The notes: generated by a model not told the origin, from the sequence alone. Shown: positions 1 through 12,989, counted from the first letter of the stretch. The stretch: 64,000 bases of DNA from Diogma glabrata (GCA_963693315.1 OY856187.1:387948885-388012884), one strand, 5' to 3'. Numbers and translations are program-made.

Positions 1-1170
1 CAAGTGTGTCAAAAGAAAGATTTTTATTTCTTTTTTACCCAATCTTTTGAAAGAAAATAAAATTAATTATTTGTTTGAAATGAAATTTCATTATTATTAT
101 TGAGAGTTATGGCATTATCAGTTTGTCAAAAAATTGTTGTCATGTGTGTCAAAAGAAAGATTTTTATTTTTTTTTTACCCAATTTTTTGGAAATAAAATT
201 GTTTGTATTGTTATTATTATTGAGAATTATGGTATTATAAGTTTGTCAAAAAATGTTGTCAAGTGTGTCAAAAGAAAGGTTTTTATTTATTTTTTACCCA
301 ATTTTTTTAGAAAAAAATAAAATTAATAGTTCGTATGACATGATATTTTATTATTATTATAGAGAATTATGGCATTATAAGTTTGTCAAAAAATAATGTC
401 AAGTGTGTCAAAAAATGATTTCATTTATTTTTTAGGCAATTTTTTGAAAAAAAATGTAACTGTTTTTGTGACGTAAATGCAATTGAAAATGAAATTGGAC
501 ATGGAAATTTCTGGAATTCGTTATAGTTTTTGAAATATTTTTGGAATTTTGAAAAAAGTTCGTATTCTTGATTTTGTAATAATTTTTGCAATATTTTTAG
601 AATTTTGGAAATACTTTTAGTTTTTAATTTTGTAAGAATTTTTGGAATTTATTTAGAATTTGAAAAATTTTAAATTTTTGATTTTATTATAATTTTTGGA
701 ATTTTGAAAAAAAAATTAAATTTTTGATTTTGTAATGATTTTTGCAATATTTTTGTCAAGTGTGTCAAAAAATTATTTCATTTATTTTTTTAGCCAATTT
801 TTTGGACCAAAAATGTAGCTGTTTTTATGCCGTAAATGCAATTGAAAATGAAATTGGACATGGACATTTTTGAATTCGTTATAGTTTTTGAAATATTTTT
901 AGAATTTTGAAAAAATTTTTGATTTTGTAATAATTTTTGCAATATTTTTAGAATTTTGAAAATACTTTTAATTTTTAATTTTGTAAGAATTTTTGGAATA
1001 TTTTTAGAATTTTGAAAAATTTTAAATTTTTGATTTTATTATAATTTTTGGAATTTTGAAAACAGTTTTAATCTTTGATTTTGTAATAATTTTGGGAATC
1101 TTTTTATAATTTTGAAAAAAGTTTGATTTCATTTAATTTTTACAATATTTTTGGGAGTTTTGCCGAGCGC
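1..1170 (+). repeat. E1 dispersed repeat, copy a (cut by window start)
   Basis: Bases 1-440 contain about four tandem copies of a roughly 120-130 bp module starting AAGTGTGTCAAAAGAAAG (near 1, 142, 260, 400), with another module start near 755. Bases 480-1150 are degenerate 30-40 bp AT-rich repeats built on words such as TTTTTGCAATATTTTTAG. The same modules in the same order occur at 12990-14150 and, inverted, at 62311-63628. This is therefore an interspersed element whose left part lies outside the window. The 123-320 ORF is only repeat translation. Superfamily unknown. Confidence 0.75.
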
Positions 1171-2120
1171 ATTTAAAGAAGATGGACGTGGATAAAACTC
1201 TCCGTTGTGATAAATATATATATATTTTTTACTTTAATAATTTACCATATTTAAAGTGTCTTATTACTCAATAAAAGTTATCTAAAATGTGTTTCAAACC
1301 AAGTGCTTCAATAATATATAATATATGATATATAATAATATATAATAATGGTGGAATTTTGAAAATAATTTAATTTTTCTAATTAAAAGATTGAAAAAAT
1401 CAGGAAAATAATTTTTTTCTCTTGAAATTCTCGTAATTTATGGTTTTCAATTCGATACAACGTTGTTGTGTCGTTGTTTATTTTTATTACTTTTTTTCAT
1501 TTAAAATTAAAATGAAATTAAACCGTAGTGATTTTAGTCGATGAAAATTATTAACATTTTTAAAAAGGTTATAGAATTTATCTGATTTTTGTAGTGTTAA
1601 ATTAAGAAACGATCTAATCAACAAGTCGTGGTATATAAGCCGTGTTCGATTTGACTGAAACAACTGAAGCAACTGAAAAATTAAATGCAATTGTTGTTGT
1701 TTTTTCAGTTGTTTCAGTCAAATCGAACGCACCTATAGTTGGGTATAATTAAGCAAAAGGACACTCTTACATTAAAAAAAAAAACAAATGTCAATTTTGT
1801 TGTAGTATTTCGAGAATATACATAAACATTTCTAATTGGAATTTCGTGTTTCTTGTTTTGATTAAAAAAAAAAATTTCGTTTGTTGATTTAGAGAAAATA
1901 AAAAAATTTATCAAAATGCCATTACCAGGAATAAATGAATGTAAATAAAATGGAGTATTTTAGTTTAAATTTCATAATATAATTAATGAAAATGCAGATT
2001 TATTAGAAATAAAGATACAAATTTCGTCAACTTGAAAAGGTGTCATGGCGTGTGAAATATTATTCTTAAAAAACATTGATAACACTTTTGTTTCTTAAAA
2101 AAAACTGATGGTATGATATC
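1171..2120. other. AT-rich stretch, no gene seen apart from a hairpin
   Basis: Apart from the hairpin at 1644-1728, this stretch holds short TA-rich runs (near 1218, 1312-1345) and no ORF with recognisable content. The minus-strand ORFs at 1487-1690 and 1714-1914 are low complexity and overlap the hairpin, so I do not call them. Confidence 0.5.
1644..1728. repeat. 85-bp perfect-arm hairpin
   Basis: The left arm (1644-1668), beginning GTTCGATTTGACTGAAACAA, is the exact reverse complement of 1704-1728. The loop is 35 bp. It could be a very short MITE, a remnant of a larger inverted repeat, or a hairpin RNA. No target duplication is evident. Confidence 0.7.
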
Positions 2121-2440
2121 TTTTTTTTTTTTTTTTTTTTTTTTCTTTATTGAGCAAAAACAAATATAATTATTGGAAAAAAAAATATTACATTTTAGCC
2201 TTCTAACGTTGCAAAAACATACAATGTTTTACCGCAACTCATTTAATTTTAATTATTATTTTAAATTTTATTCTACCTATATCTAAACATTTGACTAGAT
2301 TAAATTATAATACAGATTTATTTAGTTTTTTGCTATTGTTAAGCCATTACTGATCCCATCTATCACATAGCTACGTTTCTTAGATTGTTCTTAAATGTCA
2401 TTTTTTTTAGCTGTGTAGCTTAAGGAAGTAAAAAATAACT
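2121..2440 (-). mobile_element. retroposed 3' end with poly(A) tail (candidate)
   Basis: Read on the minus strand, the sequence ends in an AATAAAG polyadenylation-type signal (about 2145-2151) followed directly by about 25 A residues (a T run at 2121-2145 on the plus strand). This is the 3' end of a LINE, SINE or processed transcript inserted on the minus strand. No coding region is recognisable in the 300 bp before the tail, so the parent is unknown and the upstream limit is a guess. Confidence 0.45.
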
Positions 2441-2944
2441 TGGTTTCAAAATTACGCATTTTATTAAAGAAATACCCAGCAAACCGAAAAACCGAAAAGA
2501 CCCAATGCCAGCATGAGATTAGACTGTTATACATTGCCACTTGATAATAGTATTTTTAATTTGACTTTGAAAAGTGAGATCTGCTTAGGTTCGCTATTCG
2601 AAATAATTGAATTTTCATATATATATATGAGATTAGCTGAGATTTGGCATTGATTTAATTTAGTTTTAATAAATTTAATGAAAATAGAACTTCGAATTAA
2701 TTAACTTTCTTTGATTTACAGCTACAGAATATAATACAAAAGGTATATATAAACATTGAAACTAGTTTTTAATGTTTATATATAACTTTCTTAAAACATC
2801 TTTCGTATTTCTATCAATTTTATGTAATTTGGAATAAATGAAAGGAAGTCTAAAAATACGTCTAAAGTATTAAAGATATCGTTCAAACAAATTTTATACA
2901 TATATTCCATATTTGAATTATCAAAATATATATAACATATTTAT
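2441..2944. other. AT-rich stretch, nothing identified
   Basis: No ORF of note, no RNA-gene signature, and no similarity to other parts of the window was noticed. Confidence 0.4.
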
Positions 2945-4457
<1,513 letters not shown>

Positions 4458-5288
4458 CAATGGTGAATGGTCGTCTTATCAACACTTGTTATAAGTGACA
4501 GTGTGAATTTTAAACTAAATTAATCTCTTAAATGATAAATATATAAGTATAACTAAATGTAGTGAAAACATTAATTGTAATAATCAGTTTTATATCTAAT
4601 ATAATAGTTTTGAAGTGTTGGTTTTAATAACTAAACTCTAAGGTAAGATTGCTTTCAAAAATGGAAAGATGTGGGCGACCAAGATGTAATCTTCCCTAAA
4701 TGTAAAATTTATTAACTCTGATTTTTATTAGAAAACTAAATAAAGGTGTTATTGTGCTATTCGATTTTGTGTAAAATTTAAACCTACTTAGAGCTTTAAC
4801 TAGCGAAATTTAGTTATTATTTCAAATTCAGTTTAAAATTTCATTTGTTGACATAATTTTATGTGATAGATTTATCTCTTTCTATTTATCCAAACATTAT
4901 CCATAAAATCCAATAAGATTTTTGAACGATATCAACGAGCAGGGTTAATTGTTTTTGTTAAATTAATTCTTGTGTTTCAAGAAAAATTCAAAACATTCTT
5001 GCGTTAATTATATTATATAAAATAATGTTTTATAAAATTCAAATAAATACATTTCAAATAAAAACATCAAGTGAAAGATAATATTTTTATCCAATTCAAT
5101 CCCAATACTTTTTTATATGAAATTCACTCAATTTTCAAAGGGGTTTTTTGTTTTTTATATATATGTACATAATATAAATGTTTTTAACCATAAATAACCA
5201 TAAATAATTTTAACCATAAATATAATAACATGAATTCAGATTGGAGAGTGCAGAGGACTACAATTTAGTCATCATCCTATTATACTAA
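4458..5288. other. AT-rich flank of the LTR element
   Basis: No ORF, RNA gene or repeat shared with the rest of the window was recognised between the microsatellite block and the 5' LTR. Confidence 0.4.
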
Positions 5289-5854
5289 TGTTGTATAAAT
5301 CTCCTTTGGTTTATACTATAAAATTAACAATATAGGTTAAGTTAAGTTAGCAGTAACAATATAGGTTAAGAAATTACTTAAAAATTTAAATTATCCAACA
5401 TCAACAAAATTGTATAAATAATTAAATTCGTTAAATTGTTAATTATGCAAAAATTGCATACATCAATTTTTGTTGAGTTTTTGTTGATTTTGGGTAAATA
5501 AAATATTATAAATAATTGGTTTTGAGTTTTTTAGGGGAGTTGATTTTTTGTTTTCGAAGAAGTACAGGTAGTTTTAGTTTTAAAAGTGTAAATTTAAGTT
5601 GTCCGAAATCTAATCAGTGATTCAATTAATTCGAATAAATCCTTAAGTTGTTTAAGTTGTAACTTTTTCTATAAAATTAATAATAAAACTAATATTAATA
5701 GTTAATGTTACTAATAGTTAACTAAGTGAATCTAAAGTGTTTTAATCAATAATTATTGAGAACCATCCACAGGTAAGGAACCACAAACACTGTTGGTACA
5801 ACAAGTTGAATACAACTGTACCTATATATATGTACTTGTACAAATAACATTACA
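5289..5854 (+). repeat. 5' LTR
   Basis: Begins TGTTGTATAAATCTCC and, if the primer site at 5858 is correct, ends ATTACA, giving the usual TG...CA termini and 566 bp. TATAAATA-type boxes lie near 5412 and 5505. A consensus splice donor, CAG/GTAAGG, lies at 5770-5778. Only the first about 253 bp are matched in the 3' LTR, so the right limit depends on the primer site. Confidence 0.7.
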
Positions 5855-5857
5855 ATT

Positions 5858-5875
5858 TGGCGCGGCCGGTATTAA
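5858..5875 (+). promoter_or_regulatory. tRNA primer-binding site (candidate)
   Basis: TGGCGCGGCCGGTATTAA follows the LTR after three bases. It starts with TGG, complementary to a tRNA CCA end, and resembles the TGGCGCAG-type primer sites of Ty3-group insect elements such as the 17.6/297 lineage. It is an obvious GC island in AT-rich sequence. The exact tRNA is not assigned. Confidence 0.65.
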
Positions 5876-6353
5876 CCTGTGGTTCTAAAGTGGTTCGAAT
5901 TAAAACCAAAATAATAAGTTAATAATTCTAAAAACATAAAATAATTGTTAAGTGGGTAATAGTAAAAATTTGTAAACAATTTTTAAGAACAAGTTAGAAG
6001 TTCAAAAATATAGAAACAGTTAAACAAATTTTGTAAAATATCAAGTGTCAATACTCTTGTAACAAAAATCTGCAAGCCGCTGTAAAATTTATTTTCTGAA
6101 CAAATTAACAAGGAAGTTCTATTATAATTGATCCAGTTTCCAAGCAGATATCAACAATATTTTTACATCACTACTGATGCAAAGTGCAAAATATTACATG
6201 TTTAGTAATTAAAAAGTATCATTCAGCAAAGGAATCCAGAGGAAATATACAAAAACCAGCAAGCTGCTTAATAGGTAAAATAATTTTTTCTTTTTCTTTA
6301 ATTTTCTTATAAATATCTCTCTCTATTCAAAAATTTATTAAAATATAATTAAT

Positions 6354-7949
6354 ATGTTTAAAAGTTGCAATCACACTTTACAGTGCTTAAATTGTACTGA
6401 ACAGAAAGAATTTTTAGATACAGAACTAGAACAAACTAGATTTTTTGTTAGAATGCATATCAGTGAATTTAAGAAGCAAAACGAATATATTAGAATTTTA
6501 AAAGAACGACTTAAAGATTACATTTTAATTAGCGATAAAGCAACCGTAGAGATAAAAAAATTTAAAACCGAATATGAAAATATGGAGCAAGAAAATTTAT
6601 CTTTAAAACAAGATATTCTAACATTATCCGAACAGGTAAACTGTAAAAACGAAACCATAAGCAATTTAGAAATTTCTTGTGACAAATTAAAAGAATTAGA
6701 ACCTAAACTAAAATTGCTTGAAAACGATTTGACCCTTAAGCAATTAGAAATTGAGAAATTAAATAAAACAATTTACACTTTACCTAAAAGTTCTTATGAA
6801 GAAAAACGATCGACACCTTCCCATACAACGATTTTCAAAAGCTTAGATAATACTTATAATAACACAAATATATTGAAAAATAATGAAAATATTAAAGACA
6901 AACTCTTCGTACCAGCCCCAAATCCAATTAACACATCGTACTCTGCAATTTTAAGTTTAAACTTTTCGCTAAATTTGAATCAACAAGGTAAGATTAGTTT
7001 AATTAACTTAAAAATCATACCAACAACAAACTGTGATAGAATGGAAAACATGAAATCTACAGAAAAGTTTTCCAATAATACTTGTTACAAAAATATTACC
7101 AAAACGAATGTTTGTATGAATCGATCAGCTGATTTTCTAATATTTAATAAAATAAAAAATAAAAACCTAATTAAAATCAAATCTTTCTTACAAACGTATT
7201 CTAAAACGAAATATAATTCCAATAAAGAAACATTTCGAAACGCCGACAACATATTACAATTAAAAACTATTTCAATAAATGATACCATAGTAAATAAAAA
7301 CAATAAAAAACTGCTGACAAATAATAATAAATTATTACTTTCATTAAACACAAATCAGGTTGACTCATCTCATAATAATTTCTCTAATAATAAAAACCGT
7401 TTAGTAAAATCTCTTAATAAGCATAATTATAATAATACTATTAATTTTGAACCAATATACCATTCCACAAACAGCTGTGATGTAGATAAATCGAAAACTT
7501 CTATTAAAAAACATCGACGTTTTCGTAATCTTCAGCAAAATTATTTTTCGAATCTTTGTAAAATCACATATTCGGGTAAAAAACTGACAAAAAAATTTTC
7601 CATAGTCGAATGCGATAATTGTGACCAAAAACACGAAGACATATTTTCTGAGACGTTAACGGACCAATTTAAGACCTCGTTAAAATTTTTAATGGTGCTT
7701 TTGTTTTTTATTTCAAAAATTAAGTTACTGAGTTTACTTATTAGATGTATGAAGGTAACAGATTGGAATCAAAATTTGTTTGATTGCAATTCAGATAAAA
7801 TTTATATATTCTTTTTACTATATTTTCTTAAAAATGTGTATAATAAATTTGTCATTTGTTTTGAAAAACGGCTAAAATGGGCATTTTGGAAATACTCTCT
7901 CTTAGAAAAACGGATAAAATTAGTTTTACATTTTAATCTCATTTTTTAA
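6354..7949 (+). CDS. 531-aa coiled-coil protein of unknown function inside LTR element
   Basis: An open frame of 531 codons in very AT-rich DNA, long enough that chance is unlikely. Residues about 1-20 contain Cys5, His7, Cys11 and Cys14, a possible metal-binding cluster. Residues about 20-145 are a Lys/Glu/Leu-rich predicted coiled coil. Residues about 150-400 are Asn/Lys-rich and low complexity. A second Cys cluster (ECDNCDQKH) lies near residue 415. The C-terminal 90 residues include two hydrophobic stretches. No gag, protease, RT, integrase or envelope motif is visible. It lies between the LTRs, 0.5 kb after the primer site; the LTR donor could splice toward it. An AATAAA follows at about 7968. 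It could be a diverged gag-like protein, a captured host gene or a decaying env-position ORF. Function not recognised. Confidence 0.6.
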   Translation: MFKSCNHTLQCLNCTEQKEFLDTELEQTRFFVRMHISEFKKQNEYIRILKERLKDYILISDKATVEIKKFKTEYENMEQENLSLKQDILTLSEQVNCKNETISNLEISCDKLKELEPKLKLLENDLTLKQLEIEKLNKTIYTLPKSSYEEKRSTPSHTTIFKSLDNTYNNTNILKNNENIKDKLFVPAPNPINTSYSAILSLNFSLNLNQQGKISLINLKIIPTTNCDRMENMKSTEKFSNNTCYKNITKTNVCMNRSADFLIFNKIKNKNLIKIKSFLQTYSKTKYNSNKETFRNADNILQLKTISINDTIVNKNNKKLLTNNNKLLLSLNTNQVDSSHNNFSNNKNRLVKSLNKHNYNNTINFEPIYHSTNSCDVDKSKTSIKKHRRFRNLQQNYFSNLCKITYSGKKLTKKFSIVECDNCDQKHEDIFSETLTDQFKTSLKFLMVLLFFISKIKLLSLLIRCMKVTDWNQNLFDCNSDKIYIFFLLYFLKNVYNKFVICFEKRLKWAFWKYSLLEKRIKLVLHFNLIF

Positions 7950-8310
7950 TTTATTGATCGATTTGAAAAATAAATTTTATGATTATAGAAGAAATTATGA
8001 TATTATATGCACATGTGACCAAGCAAAATTTTTATTTTTGTTTTTACTAAGTTAATTATTAATTAAGTTTTTTTTGGTTTGCCTGTTTTGAAATCTAAGA
8101 TATAGGAAATAAATATAAAAATAAAAATGCATGAAAACGTAAACTTTTTTGTTTATAAAATATATAAGGTAAAGTTTGGGTTTCATTTTAAATTGATTAA
8201 TATTATGTAATTTCAAGCACAATTAAGGTCATTGTTTTGTTAGTAGACGATAAGTCCGTTGGTTCGTTCATTCCGTTAGTTTTTGATAAAAATTATAAAT
8301 AGCTCATTTT

Positions 8311-8469
8311 AAGGAAAATTTAATTTTAAGAACAATCCTCGAAAGGTTGTTCACTTAATGTTATATAAAATTAATTATGTTAACATAATGAACAAACAAA
8401 AAACAATTTAATTTTAAGGGAAATTTAGTTGTAAGAACAATCCTCGAAAGGTTGTTCACTTTATGTTAC
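8311..8469 (+). repeat. hairpin box repeats 1 and 2 in LTR element
   Basis: Two copies (8311-8363 and 8416-8469) of a roughly 53-bp box centred on GAACAATCCTCGAAAGG followed by TTGTTC. The core can fold as an RNA stem of about 8 pairs, GAACAAUC with GGUUGUUC, around a small loop. A third copy lies at 9130-9179. Confidence 0.75.
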
Positions 8470-9129
8470 CTAAAATTAATTATGCACCCGATGTAATTAG
8501 TCTAAAAATTAAATTAAAATTTCAATTTTTTTTCGTTTAAAGTTACTTCAACTAAAATATAAAAATCTATAAAATAAGACACGGCTTATAAAATTTATAT
8601 AAGCAAAATAATAATAATATTTACAAATAACATTATATAAAAAAAAAATATAAAATTTTTATCTCAATAAATTCAATTTATATATAAAAACACAGAAAAT
8701 AAAATTTTAATTATAAAAGTATCTTAAATAGTGAATATTTAATAAAGTATCTTGCATAATTATGTTTAATCAAAAATTTAAAGTTTTTATAATATATTAC
8801 ATTTTATTTACGATAAAAATAAAAGTAATAATAATAAAATGAACTATAGTGATTATAGTTTTGCTATTAATTTTGCTATGCTAGCTATTTTACAAATACA
8901 TATAGAACAAAATAAAGCTAAAATTAAATTTTAATTATTAATATAATTATACATATATATTGTATTGCTTAATTCATTTTAAACGTATATTTTAAAATTA
9001 AAATAATATAACCAGTCGATGGTAAATTTTAAGAAATTTATACAAGTATAAATATATTTAATTAATTTTGTGAAGGAAAGTAATCAGATAGTTATAATCA
9101 AAATAAAAGTATAAAATAGATAGTTTTAA

Positions 9130-9179
9130 TGAAAACTTAATTTTAAAAACAACCCTCGCAAGGTTGTTCACTTTATGTT
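9130..9179 (+). repeat. hairpin box repeat 3 in LTR element
   Basis: Third copy of the box, core ACAACCCTCGCAAGGTTGT. The wobble pair U-G of copies 1 and 2 is a C-G pair here, so the stem is kept. It lies about 50 bp before the polypurine tract. Confidence 0.7.
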
Positions 9180-9229
9180 CACATTATAAGTTATTATGTA
9201 AGCATAAAGAATTGTTGATAGGTTCTTTC

Positions 9230-9243
9230 GGAGGGCGGAGGAA
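9230..9243 (+). promoter_or_regulatory. polypurine tract
   Basis: GGAGGGCGGAGGAA directly precedes the TG of the 3' LTR. This is the plus-strand priming site expected in LTR elements and is unusual for its GC content here. Confidence 0.8.
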
Positions 9244-9486
9244 TGTTGTATAAATCTCCTTTGGTTTATACTATAAAATTAACAATATAGGTTAAGTTAA
9301 GTTAGCAGTAACAATATAGGTTAAGAAATTACTTAAAAATTTAAATTATCCAAAATCAACAAAATTGTATAAATAATTAAATTCGTTAAATTGTTAATTA
9401 TGCAAAAATTGCATACATCAATTTTTGTTGATTTTGGGTAAATTAAATATTATAAATAATTGGATTTTTAGTTTTTAAGGGGAGTT
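9244..9486 (+). repeat. 3' LTR (partial)
   Basis: Closely matches 5289-5541, with a short deletion after CATCAATTTTTGTTGA and scattered changes. Similarity stops after GGGGAGTT; the part equivalent to 5542-5854 is not found. Confidence 0.75.
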
Positions 9487-9559
9487 CAGTTCGAGTTTTG
9501 TAAAGTATGTAAATAGCTAGTTTCTATGTACTTCATTTCCTAATTATTGCTTTTATTTA

Positions 9560-9730
9560 TTCAAGAGTGATGTATAACGCAATCGTAACTGTAACCGAAA
9601 CGTAACGAAAACGTAACGAAAAACGTAACCAAATTAGCTGGTCGAAACAATAACTGAAACGAAAACCGTAATTTTAATTTGCAGAATAACGAAAACTGAA
9701 ACGAAATTAAATTTATTTCGTTTCACAACA
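9560..9730. repeat. short degenerate repeat, CGTAACGAAAA words
   Basis: Clustered copies of AACGAAAACGTAACG-like words over 170 bp. It resembles the internal low-complexity part of an interspersed repeat, but no second copy was identified in the window. Confidence 0.4.
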
Positions 9731-9794
9731 CTGATTAAAACATAATCTCTCATCAACTATAAACTAACTAAGCAACAAGTCAAATTTACTCACC

Positions 9795-10110
9795 ATTTTT
9801 ATTGAAACGTGAGCTTCATCGTTCATCATACAGTCCACTGCCCAGTCTTGGGCCCCTCCAGTAATTAAATGGCCTCTGCCGGTGTTAGTGGTTAGTGGAG
9901 CAACGCTTCCTTAAATCTGACCACGTCTCACTTTCTTTTACGCAGTGATCCAGTTACATCAGGCCCTTCGGAGCTATCTGAGCGTTGTGGTTCAGGTAGT
10001 GAAATTTGATGTTCCACCACCTGGTCTACAACGACCAGCAAGTACGAATTACTGACCATTGGGCCACCCTGAGGCTCCCCTTACCATTCCCGCGTTGCGT
10101 TTAACAAGGA
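9795..10110 (-). other. GC-richer island with a 43-codon ORF (uncertain)
   Basis: This 315-bp block is much richer in GC than its surroundings. On the minus strand a 43-codon frame (about 9948-10079) begins MVSNSYLLVVVDQ and contains PEPQRSDSSEGPD; further along the same strand AAAAATG/GTGAGT looks like a splice donor at about 9796. This could be part of a host exon or of an unrecognised element. No domain recognised. Confidence 0.25.
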
Positions 10111-10164
10111 ACATATCAAATCACTTAAAAATTTAAAAAAAGAATTTCCAAAAAAAAACTTAAT

Positions 10165-10420
10165 GTTTTATAAACAACACAATAAAAAGGCTGAATCTAA
10201 CAAAATACGGTGTGCAATTTATGAAATTAATTTTGCTATCTAGTTTCGAAACGAAAAGAATTTTTTGTTAAACTTAAAAAAGAAGATCATTCTCATCAGG
10301 GCTAGCCGATTAGATATACATACTATCCAAAAAAGTTAACGTCTATAAACCAAAATTGGTCTACTGTTCTAGCGAAGGATAAGAAAACACAAAATTTTCA
10401 TAACAAAACAAAACCTGAAA
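10165..10420 (+). repeat. dispersed repeat shared (inverted) with 49670-49920
   Basis: The stretch around CATTCTCATCAGGGCTAGCC, with flanks reading TAGTTTCGAA on one side and CTAGCGAAG on the other, recurs in reverse complement at 49670-49920. On the plus strand one frame is open for about 110 codons with a single stop (KRKEFFVKLKKEDHSHQG then stop). A decayed coding region is therefore possible. Family unknown. Confidence 0.5.
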
Positions 10421-12980
10421 ATTCTACAATATCGCCAAATCAAACGCCAATTATTGAAGCAAAATCCGAATTACTTGCCGATCAAAACCAAAAGTTTTTA
10501 TGGAGTGAAGATCTAACTTTTGACAATGCCTGTGCCATATATTTTTTGCAATATTGCTGGCAAGGCGGGTTTCGATAGTAAACTAAAAACTATATAAATA
10601 TTTTAACTGGGACTAAAATGTCCCATTCCATGCTCTTTTTTACAAACAACCATCCAAATTTTAAAGTATACATGTACATTTTTCATCACTATTTCATATA
10701 CAAAATAATTTTTTTTTTGATTTATTGGGAATGCTAAGGATACAGCAGTAATAACAAATAACGATTACTGCACAAACCGTATTTATATAAAATATTTTGT
10801 ATAATTAAAAAAAATATTATACAAAAAACCTGTCAAATGCTAAGGTGCTCGATCACGAAAAAATTCGTTTAGATTTAATCACTTATTTTCTCCAACCAAA
10901 TTCACCTCCTTCACGCTCTATACCCTCGGAAAAAAATTCCATAACATCTCATTTAATACGATCAATAAAATATAATATCTGTAACAATATTTTTCGTATG
11001 AATATACAGAAAAGAAAAACAAAAATAACAAATTTTTTTTCCGGGTCATGAAAAGAAAACATGAAAATAAGGATAAATTTCCATTGAATTTGATTTTCCG
11101 TTTTCTTAAAACAATAAAGTAATTTTAGAATCCCTTTTTGAAAAATACGTTTTTGGGGGTGAAATTGGATCAACATACTTTTTCTGATTTTCAAGGAAAA
11201 TATATATGTTTTTGTTTCTAAGATTTAATTCTTTTAGATATAATTACGTTATGTTATATGTTTTATGACAATTTTATGTCTTTAGATTGATAAGACAAAA
11301 TGTTTAGAAAAACAATTTATTCATCATTCACTCGACTCAACCTATGTTGTAAATAATTAAATTAAACAAATTAAGATTTATGTATATAATTGGTTTTGTT
11401 TCGTTATACATTAAAATTGCATAGGATTAATTTAAATTCGTAAATTTAATTCATTTGGTTTCTATACAAAACTATTAGCAATAAATAAATTATGTTAAAT
11501 GAAAATTAATTTAAATTTGCTTCTGAGGTTTTTTTATTAAAATTGATGAGTTTAATTATTTTACAAAATCAATTAGATATTATTGTTTAGTGTTATATAT
11601 TGATTTTTTGCTTAATCGTGAATTAAATTTTAAAAAACTAATTAAGAAAAATTAATTTGGTTTAAAATATAAATGTTTTTAAAAATTTTATTGAAAACTT
11701 GGACTAATGCTGATTAATGTTTAATGTAAAAATGTTTGCTAAGGTGACAGTGTGCCGAAAACCAAAACAACCTAGTGGAAAATTGAACATTTGTTTGGTT
11801 GACTTCAACTTTTAACCATATACGCACGCTCTTTTGCATCATTCAAGTGGTGCTGCTTTTTTTCTCTGCAGTCTACATATACCAAAGCACAAGGTGTAAA
11901 GGAACAAGTTCTAATTTTTAGTAATATTTAAATTCCAGAAGTCCCCACATTTTATACAATATCGTTATAGCCATACAAATAAAATTTAAACAAAAAACTC
12001 CCTCCACTTTCAAAAAATCCTTAATTCTGCAAAAACTAAATTTTTTTTTGACAAATATCTCACTCAAATCATTTTTTTTTCATCAGAAGATTCCTTTAAG
12101 TTCCTCTGTTCCATCAACTCTTAAAAATCATTAAAATAATTTTGGCACGTCCTTCAAAATTAACAATGAATTTCCACCCTCCTTTCAGATCCTCTTCAAA
12201 TGACAAATAACTTCAAAAAAGGATTTCACAAATTCATATTTGTTAAACCAATTTCTTTTCATTTGCGCTACAATAGCAAGAATATTATGGAGAAAACATA
12301 GTGGGAGTGAGTAGCTCTGGTTTATTATGTTTTTATATTATTTAGCACATCAAAACGCAATAAAAATTTGCATCTTATAATTATGATTATAATTCATTTT
12401 TGTTTTATGATTATGCGTGCACCAGACACTTTAAAATTATAAGGGAAAATCATATAAAAAATAAGCAAACACACTAAAAACTGGGGTGCGTTGGTAGATA
12501 ATATAAATATAAAAAATAATAACTTGATTTATTTGTTTGCTTGATTTTTATGTTCGTCATGAAGAAGGGTGAATTTAATGTATTCATAATCCATGTTCGA
12601 TTTAATGGGGTGTCGCTTTGACGTTATTTGGTTGCTGCAGGTTATTGTTAAAATTTGAATAATTAATAAAGTAATTTGATGCAATTAAATTTAATTTATG
12701 TTTGTATTCAAACTTGGATTGTTCAGTTTTTAAATTTAATTTAAGTTTTAGTTTATTTAATTATATTTAAAGTCGGAAACATTAATTGAAATGTATATTG
12801 ATTTTGGCAGTTACACCATTTTCAAGAGCTTTAACGTTTATTAAAGAAAAATACATAATTAAAAAATAAAAACCAAAAAAAAATTTTAAAATTTTTTAAA
12901 CAGTTGAAAATGGAAATAACAAAAATAGTTTTTCCTTTGAGAGAGTTAAAAATATACAACAAATCTCGACTAGATATTGA
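10421..12980. other. AT-rich stretch, nothing identified
   Basis: About 2.5 kb with only short ORFs. A pyrimidine run ending CTCTGCAG near 11870 resembles a splice acceptor but lacks a convincing exon. No RNA gene or repeat shared with the window was noticed. Confidence 0.4.
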
Positions 12981-12989
12981 AACAAGACA

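Larger units (their letters stand above)
7950..9229 (+). other. non-coding interior of the LTR element
   Basis: About 1.28 kb of AT-rich DNA without an ORF, between the 531-aa frame and the polypurine tract. Its main structure is the thrice-repeated hairpin box annotated separately. Confidence 0.6.
5289..9486 (+). mobile_element. LTR retrotransposon, apparently non-autonomous
   Basis: The interior lies between two direct repeats (5289-5541 and 9244-9486) that differ by a few substitutions and one roughly 12-bp deletion. A primer-binding-site candidate starts at 5858 and a polypurine tract lies at 9230-9243, immediately before the second repeat, as retroviral-type replication requires. The only long ORF is at 6354-7949. 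No zinc knuckle, protease, reverse transcriptase (YxDD), RNase H or integrase motif was seen, so the element cannot supply its own pol. The 3' LTR loses similarity to the 5' LTR after 9486, so the element is truncated or the right LTR is rearranged. High LTR similarity suggests a fairly recent insertion. Confidence 0.8.

Noticed and set aside
5875..5905. Possible tRNA T-arm (GTGGTTCGAATTA)
   Set aside because: No acceptor stem, A box or cloverleaf around it; it follows the LTR primer site.
7085..7634. Minus-strand ORFs rich in Phe, Leu and Ile
   Set aside because: Shadows of the Lys/Asn-rich 531-codon frame on the other strand.
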